DNA from: Weeksella massiliensis
GTDB lineage: Bacteria > Bacteroidota > Bacteroidia > Flavobacteriales > Weeksellaceae
Length of the DNA stretch: 64,000 nt
NCBI GenBank assembly: GCA_000751595.1
Contig: CCMH01000006.1
Coordinates: 156,320 to 220,319 of the forward strand
Direction: 5' to 3'
Positions 52,581 through 61,995 of the stretch are shown one piece after another. Positions within the stretch are counted from its first letter, which is position 1, and each line of letters begins with the position of its first letter. The notes beneath the pieces are model-generated. The model did no database searches and was not told the DNA's origin. It saw nothing but the letters and a program-made list of their open reading frames with translations. The position numbers and the translations under genes were made by a program.

Positions 52581-54743
52581 TTATCGCATAGATTTTGCAC
52601 GATTATCAACGATATCGGCAGATTCTACCAAGCTTTGAATCAAGGTTTGCTCTAATTTATTTTTCAAGCTACGGTTCATATTATCCAAAAGCGAATCTCC
52701 TTTTTGTCCTTTCGGTGAAGTTTTTGATTTCGTGATGATATAATAAACCCCTTCATTTCCTTGAATAGCTTTCGAAGAAGTATTTTCTTTGATACCAAAC
52801 GCAGCACCAACTACGCGTGGTTCGATTCCTACATCAGCAATAAAGCCATTGGCAAAGTTAACGTTTGCGGTTGCTTTTGCTGCTCCGTAAGATTTCATAA
52901 AAGCATTGATTCCTCCGTTTCCGATTTTTTCGTTAACTGCTTTTGTAATCAATTCTTTCTTTAGGATTGGCTCTACCAATGAACGGGCAATACTTGCAGG
53001 CGCCAAACCTTTGTCGAACTTATCAATCAAATGAACCACGATATAATCACCGTTGGTCGTTGTGAATAAGTTGGTTGCTCCTTTAGCTGTTTTCTTACCA
53101 AAAGCCCAACCTAAGATTGCATCATCTTGGTCGTTTGGTAAATTCTCTCCAATCAAAGTTGCAAAACGCTCCAAACCTTCGGTTTCTTTTGTTTCATAGC
53201 CTTTGTTTTTTGCCAAAGTTGTGAAATCTTTTACCGATTTGTTTTCTACCGATTGCACATATACACGCGCATCGTTGAACGCTTTATCTGAAGTTGCTTT
53301 TGATGGTTCGATTTTCTTTACTAAATGAGCGAATTGATAACCTGTTTTGTTTTTCGCTTCATCTACTTTGATGATATGGTAACCAAATTCTGATTCTACT
53401 AAATCAATTGTTCCAACCGGTTTACTAAAAATAAACGTTCCATAAACTGGCGTCAAACCATTTTGTTGTCCAACCCATCCAATGCTTCCTTTTTGGGTTG
53501 CAGAACCTTTATCATCTGAGTATTTTTCTGCCAAAGCCCCGAACTGTGCAGGATTTGCTTTAGCTTCTGTCAAATAAGTTTCAGCTAATTTCTTTGCCTC
53601 TTCTTTGGTTCTTTTGATACCTTGAGCGGCAGGACTTCCGTCGAAAGCAACCAAAATATGAGAAGATTTTACTGAATCTTTAATTTCTTTTGTTTTTGAT
53701 AATTTGAATAATTGGTATGAGTTACCGATTTTGAAAGGGCCTCCTACCTGACCAATACCTGCAGAATTGATGAATGATTGCGCATCTTCTGGTAATTGGA
53801 AACTTGCCAATTGTTGTTTGGTAAAATAATTCGACATGAATGGATCATCAGAGTTTTGAGTCACATAAATCGAATCATTCTTAGCCTGTGCAAAGCTCAC
53901 AATGGTATCGGTAATATTGTTTTCTTTATCGTGTTTTATTTGCGATTCTTTGTATCGATTGATTTCTGTCAATACTGCTTGTTCGTCTGCAGCTGTGGCT
54001 TTTGCAGGGAAAAAAGTATAAGCCAATTTCACCATCGGCTGAACCTCAAATTGTTTTGGATGTTTCTTTACATACGCATTGATATCCTCATCCGAAACTT
54101 TTACATTCAACTTCTTTTCTAAGGTTGCATAATCAACTTTCGCATAATCGATAGTAGCCATTTCTGCATTGTACGTTTGCTGAATATCAGCTTCTTTAGA
54201 CGTTACAACTGCTGTTGCTTTTACGTAACTAGAATATTTTTGCAACATCAACTGAGAACGAATTGCATTGGCTGTACTCAACCAACCTTGGTATTGTTGC
54301 ATCATTTCTGGATTCGCCGAAGCAGCTTGCTCTAATTGTGCAATATTGTTTTTGGCTTCGTCTCCAGACGCCATTCCGAAGTTTTGCGCTACGAAATCCC
54401 AAAACTCTTCATCCGAAACTTTCAATCCGATATTGTCTGCAATTTGTTGTACAATTTTAGACGACACCAATGAAGCCCATGTTTGTTGTGCTGCCTGATT
54501 TGGCGTTACATTTTGCCCTTGAGCTTGTAACATATTGGTCGTAAGATTTATTGCATTTTGGTATTCACCTATTCCAATTTTTTCACCATTTACAGTACCA
54601 ACTACACTTGGATCACCGGCAAAAACTTTACGAATTGCTGAATTTTCACTGAATAAATCACCCGCGACAAATGCCACTAATGCCACACCAATTACGATCA
54701 TAATGACCCACGGACGTCTGCGAATTTCTCCTAAAACTGCCAT
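52581..54743 (-). CDS. ppiD: Peptidyl-prolyl isomerase PpiD-like periplasmic chaperone
   Basis: A 720-residue membrane-anchored foldase. An N-terminal transmembrane helix (RRRPWVIMIVIGVALVAFVAG, about 9-29) is followed by a SurA-like chaperone domain (VVGTVNGEKIGIGEYQNAI). The parvulin domain (about 345-450) has SHILVAFDG, FGALAEKYSDDKGSATQKGSIGWVGQ and SEFGYHIIKV. A second, degenerate parvulin-like repeat follows (YQFAHLVKKIEPS), then a helical C-terminus. It helps newly exported proteins fold at the Sec exit. It is 95 bases downstream of the LptC-like gene. Confidence 0.93.
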   Translation of the reverse strand: MAVLGEIRRRPWVIMIVIGVALVAFVAGDLFSENSAIRKVFAGDPSVVGTVNGEKIGIGEYQNAINLTTNMLQAQGQNVTPNQAAQQTWASLVSSKIVQQIADNIGLKVSDEEFWDFVAQNFGMASGDEAKNNIAQLEQAASANPEMMQQYQGWLSTANAIRSQLMLQKYSSYVKATAVVTSKEADIQQTYNAEMATIDYAKVDYATLEKKLNVKVSDEDINAYVKKHPKQFEVQPMVKLAYTFFPAKATAADEQAVLTEINRYKESQIKHDKENNITDTIVSFAQAKNDSIYVTQNSDDPFMSNYFTKQQLASFQLPEDAQSFINSAGIGQVGGPFKIGNSYQLFKLSKTKEIKDSVKSSHILVAFDGSPAAQGIKRTKEEAKKLAETYLTEAKANPAQFGALAEKYSDDKGSATQKGSIGWVGQQNGLTPVYGTFIFSKPVGTIDLVESEFGYHIIKVDEAKNKTGYQFAHLVKKIEPSKATSDKAFNDARVYVQSVENKSVKDFTTLAKNKGYETKETEGLERFATLIGENLPNDQDDAILGWAFGKKTAKGATNLFTTTNGDYIVVHLIDKFDKGLAPASIARSLVEPILKKELITKAVNEKIGNGGINAFMKSYGAAKATANVNFANGFIADVGIEPRVVGAAFGIKENTSSKAIQGNEGVYYIITKSKTSPKGQKGDSLLDNMNRSLKNKLEQTLIQSLVESADIVDNRAKSMR

Positions 54744-54838
54744 TTTACAATTTATTTGTTTTATTTAATAGGTTGCGAAAATACGACAAACCATTGGAAT
54801 ATCAAACAGTTCTCTAACAGTTGATAAGAAAATTTTAC

Positions 54839-55414
54839 CTAAGGCGCTTCTTTTTCATCAACCCACATAAACCCTTTGTTGTTGTAGAGCGTATAGCGCT
54901 CGAGATCGTCGGTGGATTCTAATCCGTTTTGGGCATGTAATGAATCGCCCTGCTCTGAAATGATATAAACTTCTTTGGTTGTGTACACCTTCTTCGAGAT
55001 TTTATTCCAAAAAAGATGTTCTGTTTTTAGCGAATCTCCTTTCTCATTGACCACTATCACATTGCCTTTGCCTTCGTAGATTTGGGTTGCGTCATTTAGC
55101 TTTGCCCAATTGGCCTGAAAGTATCCTGGTTTTGCTTTTCCGTTTTCGTAAAAATCAAGATTTAATCCTTTCGGAAATAACGTATAAGGTGAATCCAACA
55201 GACTATAAATTTCTATTTTGGGTGCACGCATATCGACCTGTAAACGTCCAGAATCTTTGTGCAAAATATGCGCCTGATAAAGAACGCGATCTGGGAAATC
55301 TACTTTTTTAGGTGCGCCCAAGTTGGATGAACCCCTTTCGCAAGAAAAGAAAAAAATAAAGCTGATTAGAAAACCAACTTTACTTTTGTTATATATTTTT
55401 GGATAAATCAACAT
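54839..55414 (-). CDS. lptC: LptC-like LPS export lipoprotein
   Basis: A 191-residue lipoprotein with a signal segment and lipobox FFFSC (Cys25). It has the repeated beta strands of an LptC/OstA fold (RLQVDMRAPKIEIYS; LNLDFYENGKAKPGYFQANWAKLND; YEGKGNVIVVNEKGDSLKTEHLFWNKISKKVYTTKEV). It likely forms part of the periplasmic LPS bridge. The lipoprotein form is typical of Bacteroidota, where E. coli has a membrane helix. It is 5 bases after the outer-membrane protein gene. Confidence 0.82.
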   Translation of the reverse strand: MLIYPKIYNKSKVGFLISFIFFFSCERGSSNLGAPKKVDFPDRVLYQAHILHKDSGRLQVDMRAPKIEIYSLLDSPYTLFPKGLNLDFYENGKAKPGYFQANWAKLNDATQIYEGKGNVIVVNEKGDSLKTEHLFWNKISKKVYTTKEVYIISEQGDSLHAQNGLESTDDLERYTLYNNKGFMWVDEKEAP

Positions 55415-55419
55415 GTCGA

Positions 55420-56706
55420 TTAATCAATCACGCGTTTTCTAAACCAAATATCATTAAAATCAAATCCTAAACGGAAACCAATATAGTTTTCTTGCACCAA
55501 TTGATGTTTGGTAGAACCTTTTTTACCGTATTCTAATGCAATATTCAACATCGATGCATCATTGGTTTTTCCTACCGGCAATCCAAATCCTAAGGTTGCT
55601 CCATAGTTATTGATTTGATGATAATTAAGGTTGAAATTTCCACGCTCGTAATAAATTCCACCACGATAAATTACTCGGTCTAAATAACTTTTGTAACTAT
55701 TGAAATTCGGAATATAATAAGCTCCTAAAGCGGCTCTGTAACTATCCTTGAACTGTAAATTACTCGTGAGAGATGTATTGTTTTCATACACCGGATTCGA
55801 GTAATCAGACCACATTGCATACTTTATTTCGGCCGCAACATTCCACTTCAGATCTTTCCCATACGAAGCAGCTAAACTAAACTCGTGTGGTAATTGGGTT
55901 TTCGCATTCTTATTGTGAGTGTACGAAATCGTATCCAAAGCAATCACTGATGGTCCGTTATAATTATAGGTAGAAACGTAATAAGTGAATTGAGATTTTA
56001 TTTTCGTTCCTAAGGTATAAGTTGCCCCAACATTAAGACGATGATTGTCGCCAATTTTCTTATTATACACAGTCCCTAATGCAAACTGGTAACCAGAATA
56101 GGACGTTTTGGTATCATGATCGGTTATTAAACTTCCGCCTTCTACCGAAACTTTTTCATTTTTGTTCTGATCTCCAAACAAGAAATTTGCACGTGCACCT
56201 ACCGAAATTTCGGGAGTAATGTTGTAGGAATAAAAAGCATGTACCGAGTTTATTCCACCATCACCTTGGTATTGTGCATTGAGCGGATTGCTGCTGGTAG
56301 AATCAACTTTAATCACATCAAACCCTGTGGTAGAATATGGTTGATAACCAAAACCTGCTCTACTTTTGGGTGAAACAGGGAAAGCCAACGAAAGATTAGA
56401 AATATAGGCTGTACCTGATTTTTCTTTGCTCTCGTCGAATTTATATTGGGTATTATCGCCACGCAAACTAATGTTAAACGTCGTCATACGCAGCGTTTGG
56501 TTGGCTGCAGGATTGTAGAAGTTAGCACTCTGCCCATACGGATTAAGGTTTAGGGTAGAAATGCCTCCCATACCGCCTTGCTCGGTGTTGTTATCATACA
56601 AGCCTTTCCCGATTCCATAAGCCGAATACGGTGATGTAGAGAGGGTTTGCGCTTGCATTGTTGTAAGGGCAAGTAACGATAAGCTACTGAAGATCCATTT
56701 TTTCAT
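55420..56706 (-). CDS. Outer membrane beta-barrel protein, FadL/OmpP1-like
   Basis: I use the ATG at 56706 (MKKWIFSSLSLLALTTMQAQ), which begins a normal signal peptide; a frame from 56721 adds five residues. The 428-residue precursor starts its mature part TLSTSPYSAYGIGKGLYDN and continues in beta strands ending with aromatic residues (IGFRLGFDFNDIWF). It resembles long-chain transporter barrels seen upstream of lptC in Flavobacteriia; the ligand is unknown. Confidence 0.72.
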   Translation of the reverse strand: MKKWIFSSLSLLALTTMQAQTLSTSPYSAYGIGKGLYDNNTEQGGMGGISTLNLNPYGQSANFYNPAANQTLRMTTFNISLRGDNTQYKFDESKEKSGTAYISNLSLAFPVSPKSRAGFGYQPYSTTGFDVIKVDSTSSNPLNAQYQGDGGINSVHAFYSYNITPEISVGARANFLFGDQNKNEKVSVEGGSLITDHDTKTSYSGYQFALGTVYNKKIGDNHRLNVGATYTLGTKIKSQFTYYVSTYNYNGPSVIALDTISYTHNKNAKTQLPHEFSLAASYGKDLKWNVAAEIKYAMWSDYSNPVYENNTSLTSNLQFKDSYRAALGAYYIPNFNSYKSYLDRVIYRGGIYYERGNFNLNYHQINNYGATLGFGLPVGKTNDASMLNIALEYGKKGSTKHQLVQENYIGFRLGFDFNDIWFRKRVID

Positions 56707-56892
56707 AGAACCAATTTTCATCTAAATAGGGTACAAATATGCTAATTAGTTGGCAAATGTAAAAATTTATATCGGTAGAAATGTTGTTAATAAAGCCTTA
56801 AACCTATCGAAAACAAAAAAAATTAAGCCATTTAAAGCCCCTAACAATCAATTGATAATGTGTTTTTTTGGTAGGAAATGCTAAAAAATGTT

Positions 56893-56921
56893 TTGAAAAA
56901 CAAAAAATCAACTTATATTTG
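56893..56921 (+). promoter_or_regulatory. Promoter of tRNA-Phe
   Basis: TTG at 56893-56895, 18-base spacer, TATATTTG at 56914-56921: a full match to the Bacteroidota consensus. The tRNA starts 16 bases later. Confidence 0.8.
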
Positions 56922-56937
56922 CCTCCGCAATTGAGTG

Positions 56938-57010
56938 GGTGCCTTAGCTCAGTTGGTAGAGCAAAGGACTGAAAATCCTTGTGTCCCTGGTTCGATTCCT
57001 GGAGGCACCA
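56938..57010 (+). tRNA. tRNA-Phe (anticodon GAA)
   Basis: A 73-base cloverleaf. Acceptor GGTGCCT with AGGCACC and discriminator A, D arm AGCTCAGTTGGTAGAGC, anticodon loop CTGAAAA (GAA) and T loop GGTTCGATTCC. The terminal CCA is not encoded. Confidence 0.97.
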
Positions 57011-57019
57011 CATTAAAAA

Positions 57020-57050
57020 ACTTCTCAAAAATATTTGAGAAGTTTTTTTT
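57020..57050 (+). terminator. Terminator of tRNA-Phe
   Basis: Stem CTTCTCAAA (57021-57029) with TTTGAGAAG (57034-57042), 4-base loop, then eight T residues. Confidence 0.92.
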
Positions 57051-57084
57051 ATTCCTACCAAAACCTCTGTAATTCCTACCAAAA
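57051..57084. repeat. 13-bp direct repeat between tRNA-Phe and ribE
   Basis: ATTCCTACCAAAA occurs at 57051 and again 21 bases later at 57072. Each copy contains the frequent word TCCTACC. Confidence 0.8.
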
Positions 57085-57147
57085 TATACCGTATTTTTAC
57101 AGATGAGATGCACTTCTCTTATAAGTAATAAAAATAAAACAAAACCC

Positions 57148-57741
57148 ATGTTTACAGGTATCGTAGAAGCAATTGGCCACGTAAAAGGCATAGAAAAAGA
57201 AGAAAAAAATCTTCATTTTTGGATTGAAGCTCCTTTTGTAGATGAGCTAAAAATTGATCAAAGTGTGGCTCACAATGGTGTGTGCTTAACAGTTGTTGAC
57301 TTCAAGGATAAGCTATATAAAGTTACTGCAATCGACGAAACACTTTCCAAAACAAATCTTGCTCATTGGCAAGTCGATGACTTGGTCAACTTAGAACGTT
57401 GTATGCCACTCAATGCTCGGTTAGATGGACATATTGTGCAAGGACATGTAGACCAAATCGGACAATTAGTCAACATCGAAGAACAACAAGGAAGTTTTCT
57501 TCTTACGATTGCTTACGACGAAGAAAAAAACGGAAATGTTACGGTAGAAAAAGGATCAATCTGCCTCAACGGAATCAGCCTAACAGTTGTCAATAGCAAG
57601 ATTGGCGAATTTTCGGTAGCGATTATTCCGTACACGTGGGAGTTTACAAACTTGCATCGATTGAGTCTTGGCGACGAGCTCAATCTCGAATTTGATATTG
57701 TAGGAAAATACATCAAACGATTAATACCGAACCTTAACTAA
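57148..57741 (+). CDS. ribE: Riboflavin synthase alpha chain
   Basis: A 197-residue enzyme starting at the ATG at 57148 (MFTGIVEAIGHV), the standard start; the longer frame from 57103 is not conserved. It has two lumazine-binding repeats: VAHNGVCLTVVDF with LERCMPLNARLDGHIVQGHVD in the first half, and ICLNGISLTVV with NLEFDIVGKYIKR in the second. It dismutates two lumazines into riboflavin. No FMN riboswitch is visible upstream. Its TAA overlaps the kinase ATG by one base. Confidence 0.95.
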   Translation: MFTGIVEAIGHVKGIEKEEKNLHFWIEAPFVDELKIDQSVAHNGVCLTVVDFKDKLYKVTAIDETLSKTNLAHWQVDDLVNLERCMPLNARLDGHIVQGHVDQIGQLVNIEEQQGSFLLTIAYDEEKNGNVTVEKGSICLNGISLTVVNSKIGEFSVAIIPYTWEFTNLHRLSLGDELNLEFDIVGKYIKRLIPNLN

Positions 57742-59198
57742 TGAAGAAAAAAAAAGGACAGGCAATGAAAACCTCATTGTCTGTACGTATATTCTTGGGT
57801 ATGTTTGGCGTAATTTTGGTTATCGCCACCTCTATCCTACTCATTACTTCTAACCATTATAGCAAGCAAACCCAACGCTACCACGAAGATTTACTGAAAC
57901 GGAAAGAACAAACCGTTTTGGCACTTATCGATTATGAAATTATTGATAATTCGTACGGAGAGAAGAAAGATGATATCCTAAAAATTTTAGAAGACAAAAT
58001 ATTAGGCTTCCAAGATATTAGCAAAATGGATGTCAATATTTATGATCTTCGTGGAAACTTAATTCTTTCTACCCAAGTTTCTCAACCGAAGTATCGCGTG
58101 ATACCCGAAAACATCCTAAAAAATTTAAATCAAAACGAATATTTTACCGATTATCCTTCCGATAATGCCAAAGAAAATAATTTATATTCTACATTTTCTT
58201 TCGTGAAAAATATTCAAGGGCAACGTATCGGGATTGTGAATTTACCTTATTATACCAATGAATCTTTTCTCGAAGAAGATAAAGAAGCTTTGTTGCGTTT
58301 ATACGGTGCTGTATTATTATTTGTCATAGTGGTAGGAGGTTTGGTTTCATGGCGAATTTCTCGTCAGATCACCAACAGATTACGTGTTTTTGCTTCGAAA
58401 ATTAGAGGAACTCAAGTGGTGGGAAACAACGAACCGCTTTATTATGCAGGGAATGATGAGATAAAAATCTTGGTAGAATCGTACAACGAAATGTTGCTCA
58501 AACTAAAAGAACAATCGGATCAGTTGGCGCAAATAGAACGCGAAGAAGCTTGGCGCGATTTGGCTAAACAAGTGGCACATGAGGTAAAAAATCCATTGAC
58601 ACCGATGAAGTTAATGATCCAGAATTATATCCGAAAATTTGATGTTAACGATGATCGATTAGAGGAAAAAACACGCCATTTATCCGAATCCTTACTCGAC
58701 CAAATCGATACAATTTCCACCATTGCCGAAGCCTTTTCAGATTTTGCTAAAATGCCCATCAGAAAAGACGAGACTATCGATATTGTGAAAGTTATAGAAA
58801 ACTCATTGAGTATTTACCCTCCACAATACATTCACTTTTCGAGCAGTGACGAACAGATTTTTTATCGGATAGATAAAATATACCTCAACCGAATAATCAT
58901 CAATCTCACCAAAAATGCATTGCAAGCTGTACCGACAAGAGTACAACCAGAAATTCGGGTAACAATTGATAAAAAAGTAAATCGATTATTGATAAAAGTT
59001 TCTGATAACGGAAATGGAATTCCACCAGAAATTGGCAATAATATTTTTACACCAAAATTTACAACCAAAAATAGCGGAATGGGGATTGGCTTGTCGATGG
59101 TGAAAAAAATTGTCGAAGATTATAATGGTCTAATCCGCTTTGTGAGTGAAGAAGGAAAAGGAACTACTTTTATCATAAACTTCCCGATTGATGAATAA
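57741..59198 (+). CDS. NtrY-like sensor histidine kinase
   Basis: A 485-residue membrane kinase. Two transmembrane helices (about 17-36 and 184-203) flank a periplasmic sensor of about 150 residues. HAMP and dimerisation segments follow, with HEVKNPLTPMK (His280), N box NALQAV (Asn392), G1 DNGNG (422-426) and G2 GMGIGL (446-451). The HEVKNPLTP motif places it near NtrY. No response regulator lies nearby, so its partner is encoded elsewhere. Met9 is an alternative start. Its stop overlaps the trmN6 start by 8 bases. Confidence 0.9.
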   Translation: MKKKKGQAMKTSLSVRIFLGMFGVILVIATSILLITSNHYSKQTQRYHEDLLKRKEQTVLALIDYEIIDNSYGEKKDDILKILEDKILGFQDISKMDVNIYDLRGNLILSTQVSQPKYRVIPENILKNLNQNEYFTDYPSDNAKENNLYSTFSFVKNIQGQRIGIVNLPYYTNESFLEEDKEALLRLYGAVLLFVIVVGGLVSWRISRQITNRLRVFASKIRGTQVVGNNEPLYYAGNDEIKILVESYNEMLLKLKEQSDQLAQIEREEAWRDLAKQVAHEVKNPLTPMKLMIQNYIRKFDVNDDRLEEKTRHLSESLLDQIDTISTIAEAFSDFAKMPIRKDETIDIVKVIENSLSIYPPQYIHFSSSDEQIFYRIDKIYLNRIIINLTKNALQAVPTRVQPEIRVTIDKKVNRLLIKVSDNGNGIPPEIGNNIFTPKFTTKNSGMGIGLSMVKKIVEDYNGLIRFVSEEGKGTTFIINFPIDE

Positions 59199-59904
59199 GA
59201 CATCTCAACCATTCCGGTTCAAAGAATTTAGTATACATCAAGATAAAACCGCCATGAAGGTTGGCACAGATGGCGTTCTTTTGGGCGCTTGGGCATCAGT
59301 TTTTCAGGCTAAGAAAATTTTAGATGTTGGCACCGGAACCGGACTCATCGCACTGATGTTGGCACAGAGAAATCCTACCGCGATCATTGATGCTATCGAA
59401 ATTGATGTTTCGGCTTACGAACAAGCCAAACACAATATACAAGAAAGTAAATTCCAGGAAAGAATTTCGGTTATTTTGACTGATTTTTCTACTTTTTCAT
59501 CCGACCAAAAATACGATTGTATTGTTTCGAATCCGCCATATTTCGAGGAAAATAAGCGCATGCAAAACTCCGAAAGAAAAACGGCTCGCCAACAAAACAA
59601 TCTATCCTATCATCAATTGTGCGAAAAAGCATCCGAATTGCTCGCTACAAATGGACGGCTGCAACTCATCCTACCGTTTGCTTCATTAGAAAACATACAA
59701 AAAGTTGCCAAAGGTTTTGGGCTATTCTGTAACAAAATTTGTTTTGTAAAAGGACACGAAAACGCAGCAATAATCCGTGTTTTACTCGAGTTTAGTTTTG
59801 AGGAAAAATCGTTAATAACTGAAGATTTAACCATCGAAAAAGAGCGACATATTTACACCGAAGATTATATAGCACTCACTAAAGCTTTTTACCTGAAAAT
59901 GTAA
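59191..59904 (+). CDS. trmN6: tRNA1(Val) adenine-37 N6-methyltransferase
   Basis: A 237-residue SAM-dependent methyltransferase starting at ATG 59191; a TTG three bases earlier is less likely. The SAM loop is LDVGTGTGL (44-52) and the catalytic NPPYFE is at 114-119, as in YfiC/TrmN6. The start FRFKEFSIHQDKTAMKVGTDGVLLGAW matches the family well. It methylates A37 of tRNA-Val. Overlaps the end of the kinase gene. Confidence 0.9.
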   Translation: MNKTSQPFRFKEFSIHQDKTAMKVGTDGVLLGAWASVFQAKKILDVGTGTGLIALMLAQRNPTAIIDAIEIDVSAYEQAKHNIQESKFQERISVILTDFSTFSSDQKYDCIVSNPPYFEENKRMQNSERKTARQQNNLSYHQLCEKASELLATNGRLQLILPFASLENIQKVAKGFGLFCNKICFVKGHENAAIIRVLLEFSFEEKSLITEDLTIEKERHIYTEDYIALTKAFYLKM

Positions 59905-59937
59905 ACACCCTGCACATTGCTGTACAGGGTGTTTTTT
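59903..59937. terminator. Bidirectional terminator between trmN6 and pckA
   Basis: Stem AACACCCTG with CAGGGTGTT, flanked by A on the left and T on the right; overlaps the trmN6 stop. Confidence 0.85.
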
Positions 59938-59956
59938 ATATATATTTTCGGTAGGA

Positions 59957-61528
59957 TTAGATCGTTGGTCCTCCCGCTAATAATTCTTCGCTTGCAAATT
60001 CTTCGAATTTCTTGAAGTTTTCTTTGAATTTCCCCGCCAAGATCGTTGCATTCTTTTCGTAAGCTTCTTGCGAATCGAAAGATGTTGCTGGATCTAATTT
60101 TTCTGCTTCTACCCCTTCTACATTTTCTGGGATTTGGAATCCAAAGAAAGGATCTTTACGGAAAGTTGCCTTATCCAATTCACCACTCAAAGCAGCATTG
60201 ATTACGGCACGTGTATCTTTTAGCGACATACGTTTTTTCTGTCCGTTCCATCCTGTATTGATCAACCAAACATTCACTTTACTGCTTTCTACTTTTTCGC
60301 TCAACATTTTCGCGTATTTGGTAGGATGCAATGGCATAAACGGCGCACCAAAACAGTTAGAGAAAGTTGTCTGAGGCTCGGTAATTCCGGCTTCTGTCCC
60401 AGCTACTTTCGAAGTATAACCCGAGATGAATAAATAAGCAGCTTGTTGCGCATTTAACTTCGCGATTGGAGGGAAAACTCCGTAAGCATCAAACGATAAA
60501 AAGAAAATATTTTTAGGGTTTTTACCTACTGACGGTACCGCAATATTTTCGATATAATCGATCGGATAACTCACTCGAGTATTTTCGGTAATTTCATCAT
60601 TGGTATAATCAACCACGTTGCTTCCTTCTTCTAATTTCACATTTTCTAAAAGAGCTCCTTTTTTGATAGCACCAAAAATTTCTGGTTCTCCTTCTGCCGA
60701 AAGGTTGATTACTTTTGCATAACATCCACCCTCGAAATTGAAAACCGTATCATCGGCAGTCCATCCGTGTTCATCATCACCGATCAAACGACGATTTTTA
60801 TCGGCCGATAAAGTTGTTTTCCCAGTACCCGAAAGTCCAAAGAACAACGCTGTATCCCCCTCATTCCCCGAATTGGCAGAACAGTGCATTGGCAATACAT
60901 TTTTATCTACTGGTAGGATGAAATTCAGGGCAGAGAAAACACCTTTTTTCATTTCTCCGGTGTAACCTGTTCCTCCGTTTATGATAATTTTACGTTTGAA
61001 GTTGAGAATAGAAAAATTATGAGAAATTGTTCCATCTTCTTCTGGATTTGCCAAAAAAGATGGCGCATTGACGATTGTCCAATCTGCTTCACCAAAGTTT
61101 TTTAGTTCTTCTTCGGTTGGTCGGATAAACATATTGTAGATAAACAAGTTTGATCCTGGCGTTTCAGTGATTGCACGAATTTTTGTTTTGTAACGATCAT
61201 CTGCACAAGCGTAGGCATCGCGCACATAAACTTCTTTGTTGCTAAGATGCTTCACGACTTTGTCGTACAAGCGATCAAATTTTTCAGCATCAAATGGGAT
61301 ATTAATTTTACCGTCCCACCAAACTGAATTTTCGGTAATTTCATCTTTTACGATGAAGCGATCTTTAGGCGAACGACCAGTAAATTCTCCTGTTAGGATG
61401 TTGATTGCACCCGAAGAAGTAACTTCTCCTTGGCCAATACGCACCATTTCGTTCTCTAATTCGTCTGCTGATAATTGATAGTTTATCTTCGCATTTTCTA
61501 TTCCGTAAGCTGTAAGATCTAAACTCAT
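59957..61528 (-). CDS. pckA: Phosphoenolpyruvate carboxykinase (ATP)
   Basis: A 523-residue gluconeogenic enzyme starting at the ATG at 61528 (MSLDLTAYG); the upstream frame to 61615 is not conserved. The Walker A-type kinase loop is GLSGTGKT (231-238), and the metal site includes DDEHGW (251-256). It converts oxaloacetate and ATP to PEP and CO2 in amino-acid-fed growth, consistent with tryptophanase and hutG in the same window. Divergent from acpP. Confidence 0.96.
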   Translation of the reverse strand: MSLDLTAYGIENAKINYQLSADELENEMVRIGQGEVTSSGAINILTGEFTGRSPKDRFIVKDEITENSVWWDGKINIPFDAEKFDRLYDKVVKHLSNKEVYVRDAYACADDRYKTKIRAITETPGSNLFIYNMFIRPTEEELKNFGEADWTIVNAPSFLANPEEDGTISHNFSILNFKRKIIINGGTGYTGEMKKGVFSALNFILPVDKNVLPMHCSANSGNEGDTALFFGLSGTGKTTLSADKNRRLIGDDEHGWTADDTVFNFEGGCYAKVINLSAEGEPEIFGAIKKGALLENVKLEEGSNVVDYTNDEITENTRVSYPIDYIENIAVPSVGKNPKNIFFLSFDAYGVFPPIAKLNAQQAAYLFISGYTSKVAGTEAGITEPQTTFSNCFGAPFMPLHPTKYAKMLSEKVESSKVNVWLINTGWNGQKKRMSLKDTRAVINAALSGELDKATFRKDPFFGFQIPENVEGVEAEKLDPATSFDSQEAYEKNATILAGKFKENFKKFEEFASEELLAGGPTI

Positions 61529-61576
61529 TCTTTTTGTTGTTTTTTTTGGAAACTTTTTTTCGTAAAAAATAATCCT

Positions 61577-61584
61577 CAAAATTA
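61577..61584 (-). promoter_or_regulatory. Putative -7 box (TAATTTTG) for pckA
   Basis: The minus strand reads TAATTTTG, matching TAnnTTTG, 48 bases before the pckA ATG. Confidence 0.5.
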
Positions 61585-61685
61585 AGAATAATTTTTTTAT
61601 GATTACATTTGACATATATCAGCCAAAAATAAGCTAAAAAAGAGGTATTTTATAGAATCTTCTATGCAAGCATAATAAAAATAAA

Positions 61686-61714
61686 TTGGATATTGATAAA
61701 AGTTTCTATTTTTG
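61686..61714 (+). promoter_or_regulatory. Promoter of acpP-fabF-rnc
   Basis: TTG at 61686-61688, 18-base spacer, TATTTTTG at 61707-61714: a full match to the Bacteroidota consensus, 36 bases before the acpP ATG. Confidence 0.8.
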
Positions 61715-61750
61715 CAAAGAGTTTAAATCAAAAATTAAAAAAAAGTAATT

Positions 61751-61987
61751 ATGTCTGACATTACATCAAGAGTAAAAGCAATTATCGTAGATAAGTTAGG
61801 TGTTGACGAAAGCGAAGTAACTTTAGAGTCTAGCTTCACTAACGATTTAGGTGCTGATTCATTGGATACAGTTGAATTGATTATGGAGTTCGAAAAAGAA
61901 TTTGATATTCAAATTCCAGACGATCAAGCTGAAAAAATTTCAACTGTAGGTCAAGCGGTTAAATATATCGAAGACTTAAACAAGTAA
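61751..61987 (+). CDS. acpP: Acyl carrier protein
   Basis: A 78-residue acidic protein. The phosphopantetheine serine is Ser37 in [11 protein letters not shown]. It carries acyl chains in fatty-acid synthesis. It is 8 bases before fabF, the usual order acpP-fabF-rnc. Confidence 0.98.
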   Translation: MSDITSRVKAIIVDKLGVDESEVTLESSFTNDLGADSLDTVELIMEFEKEFDIQIPDDQAEKISTVGQAVKYIEDLNK

Positions 61988-61995
61988 TATTCCTT

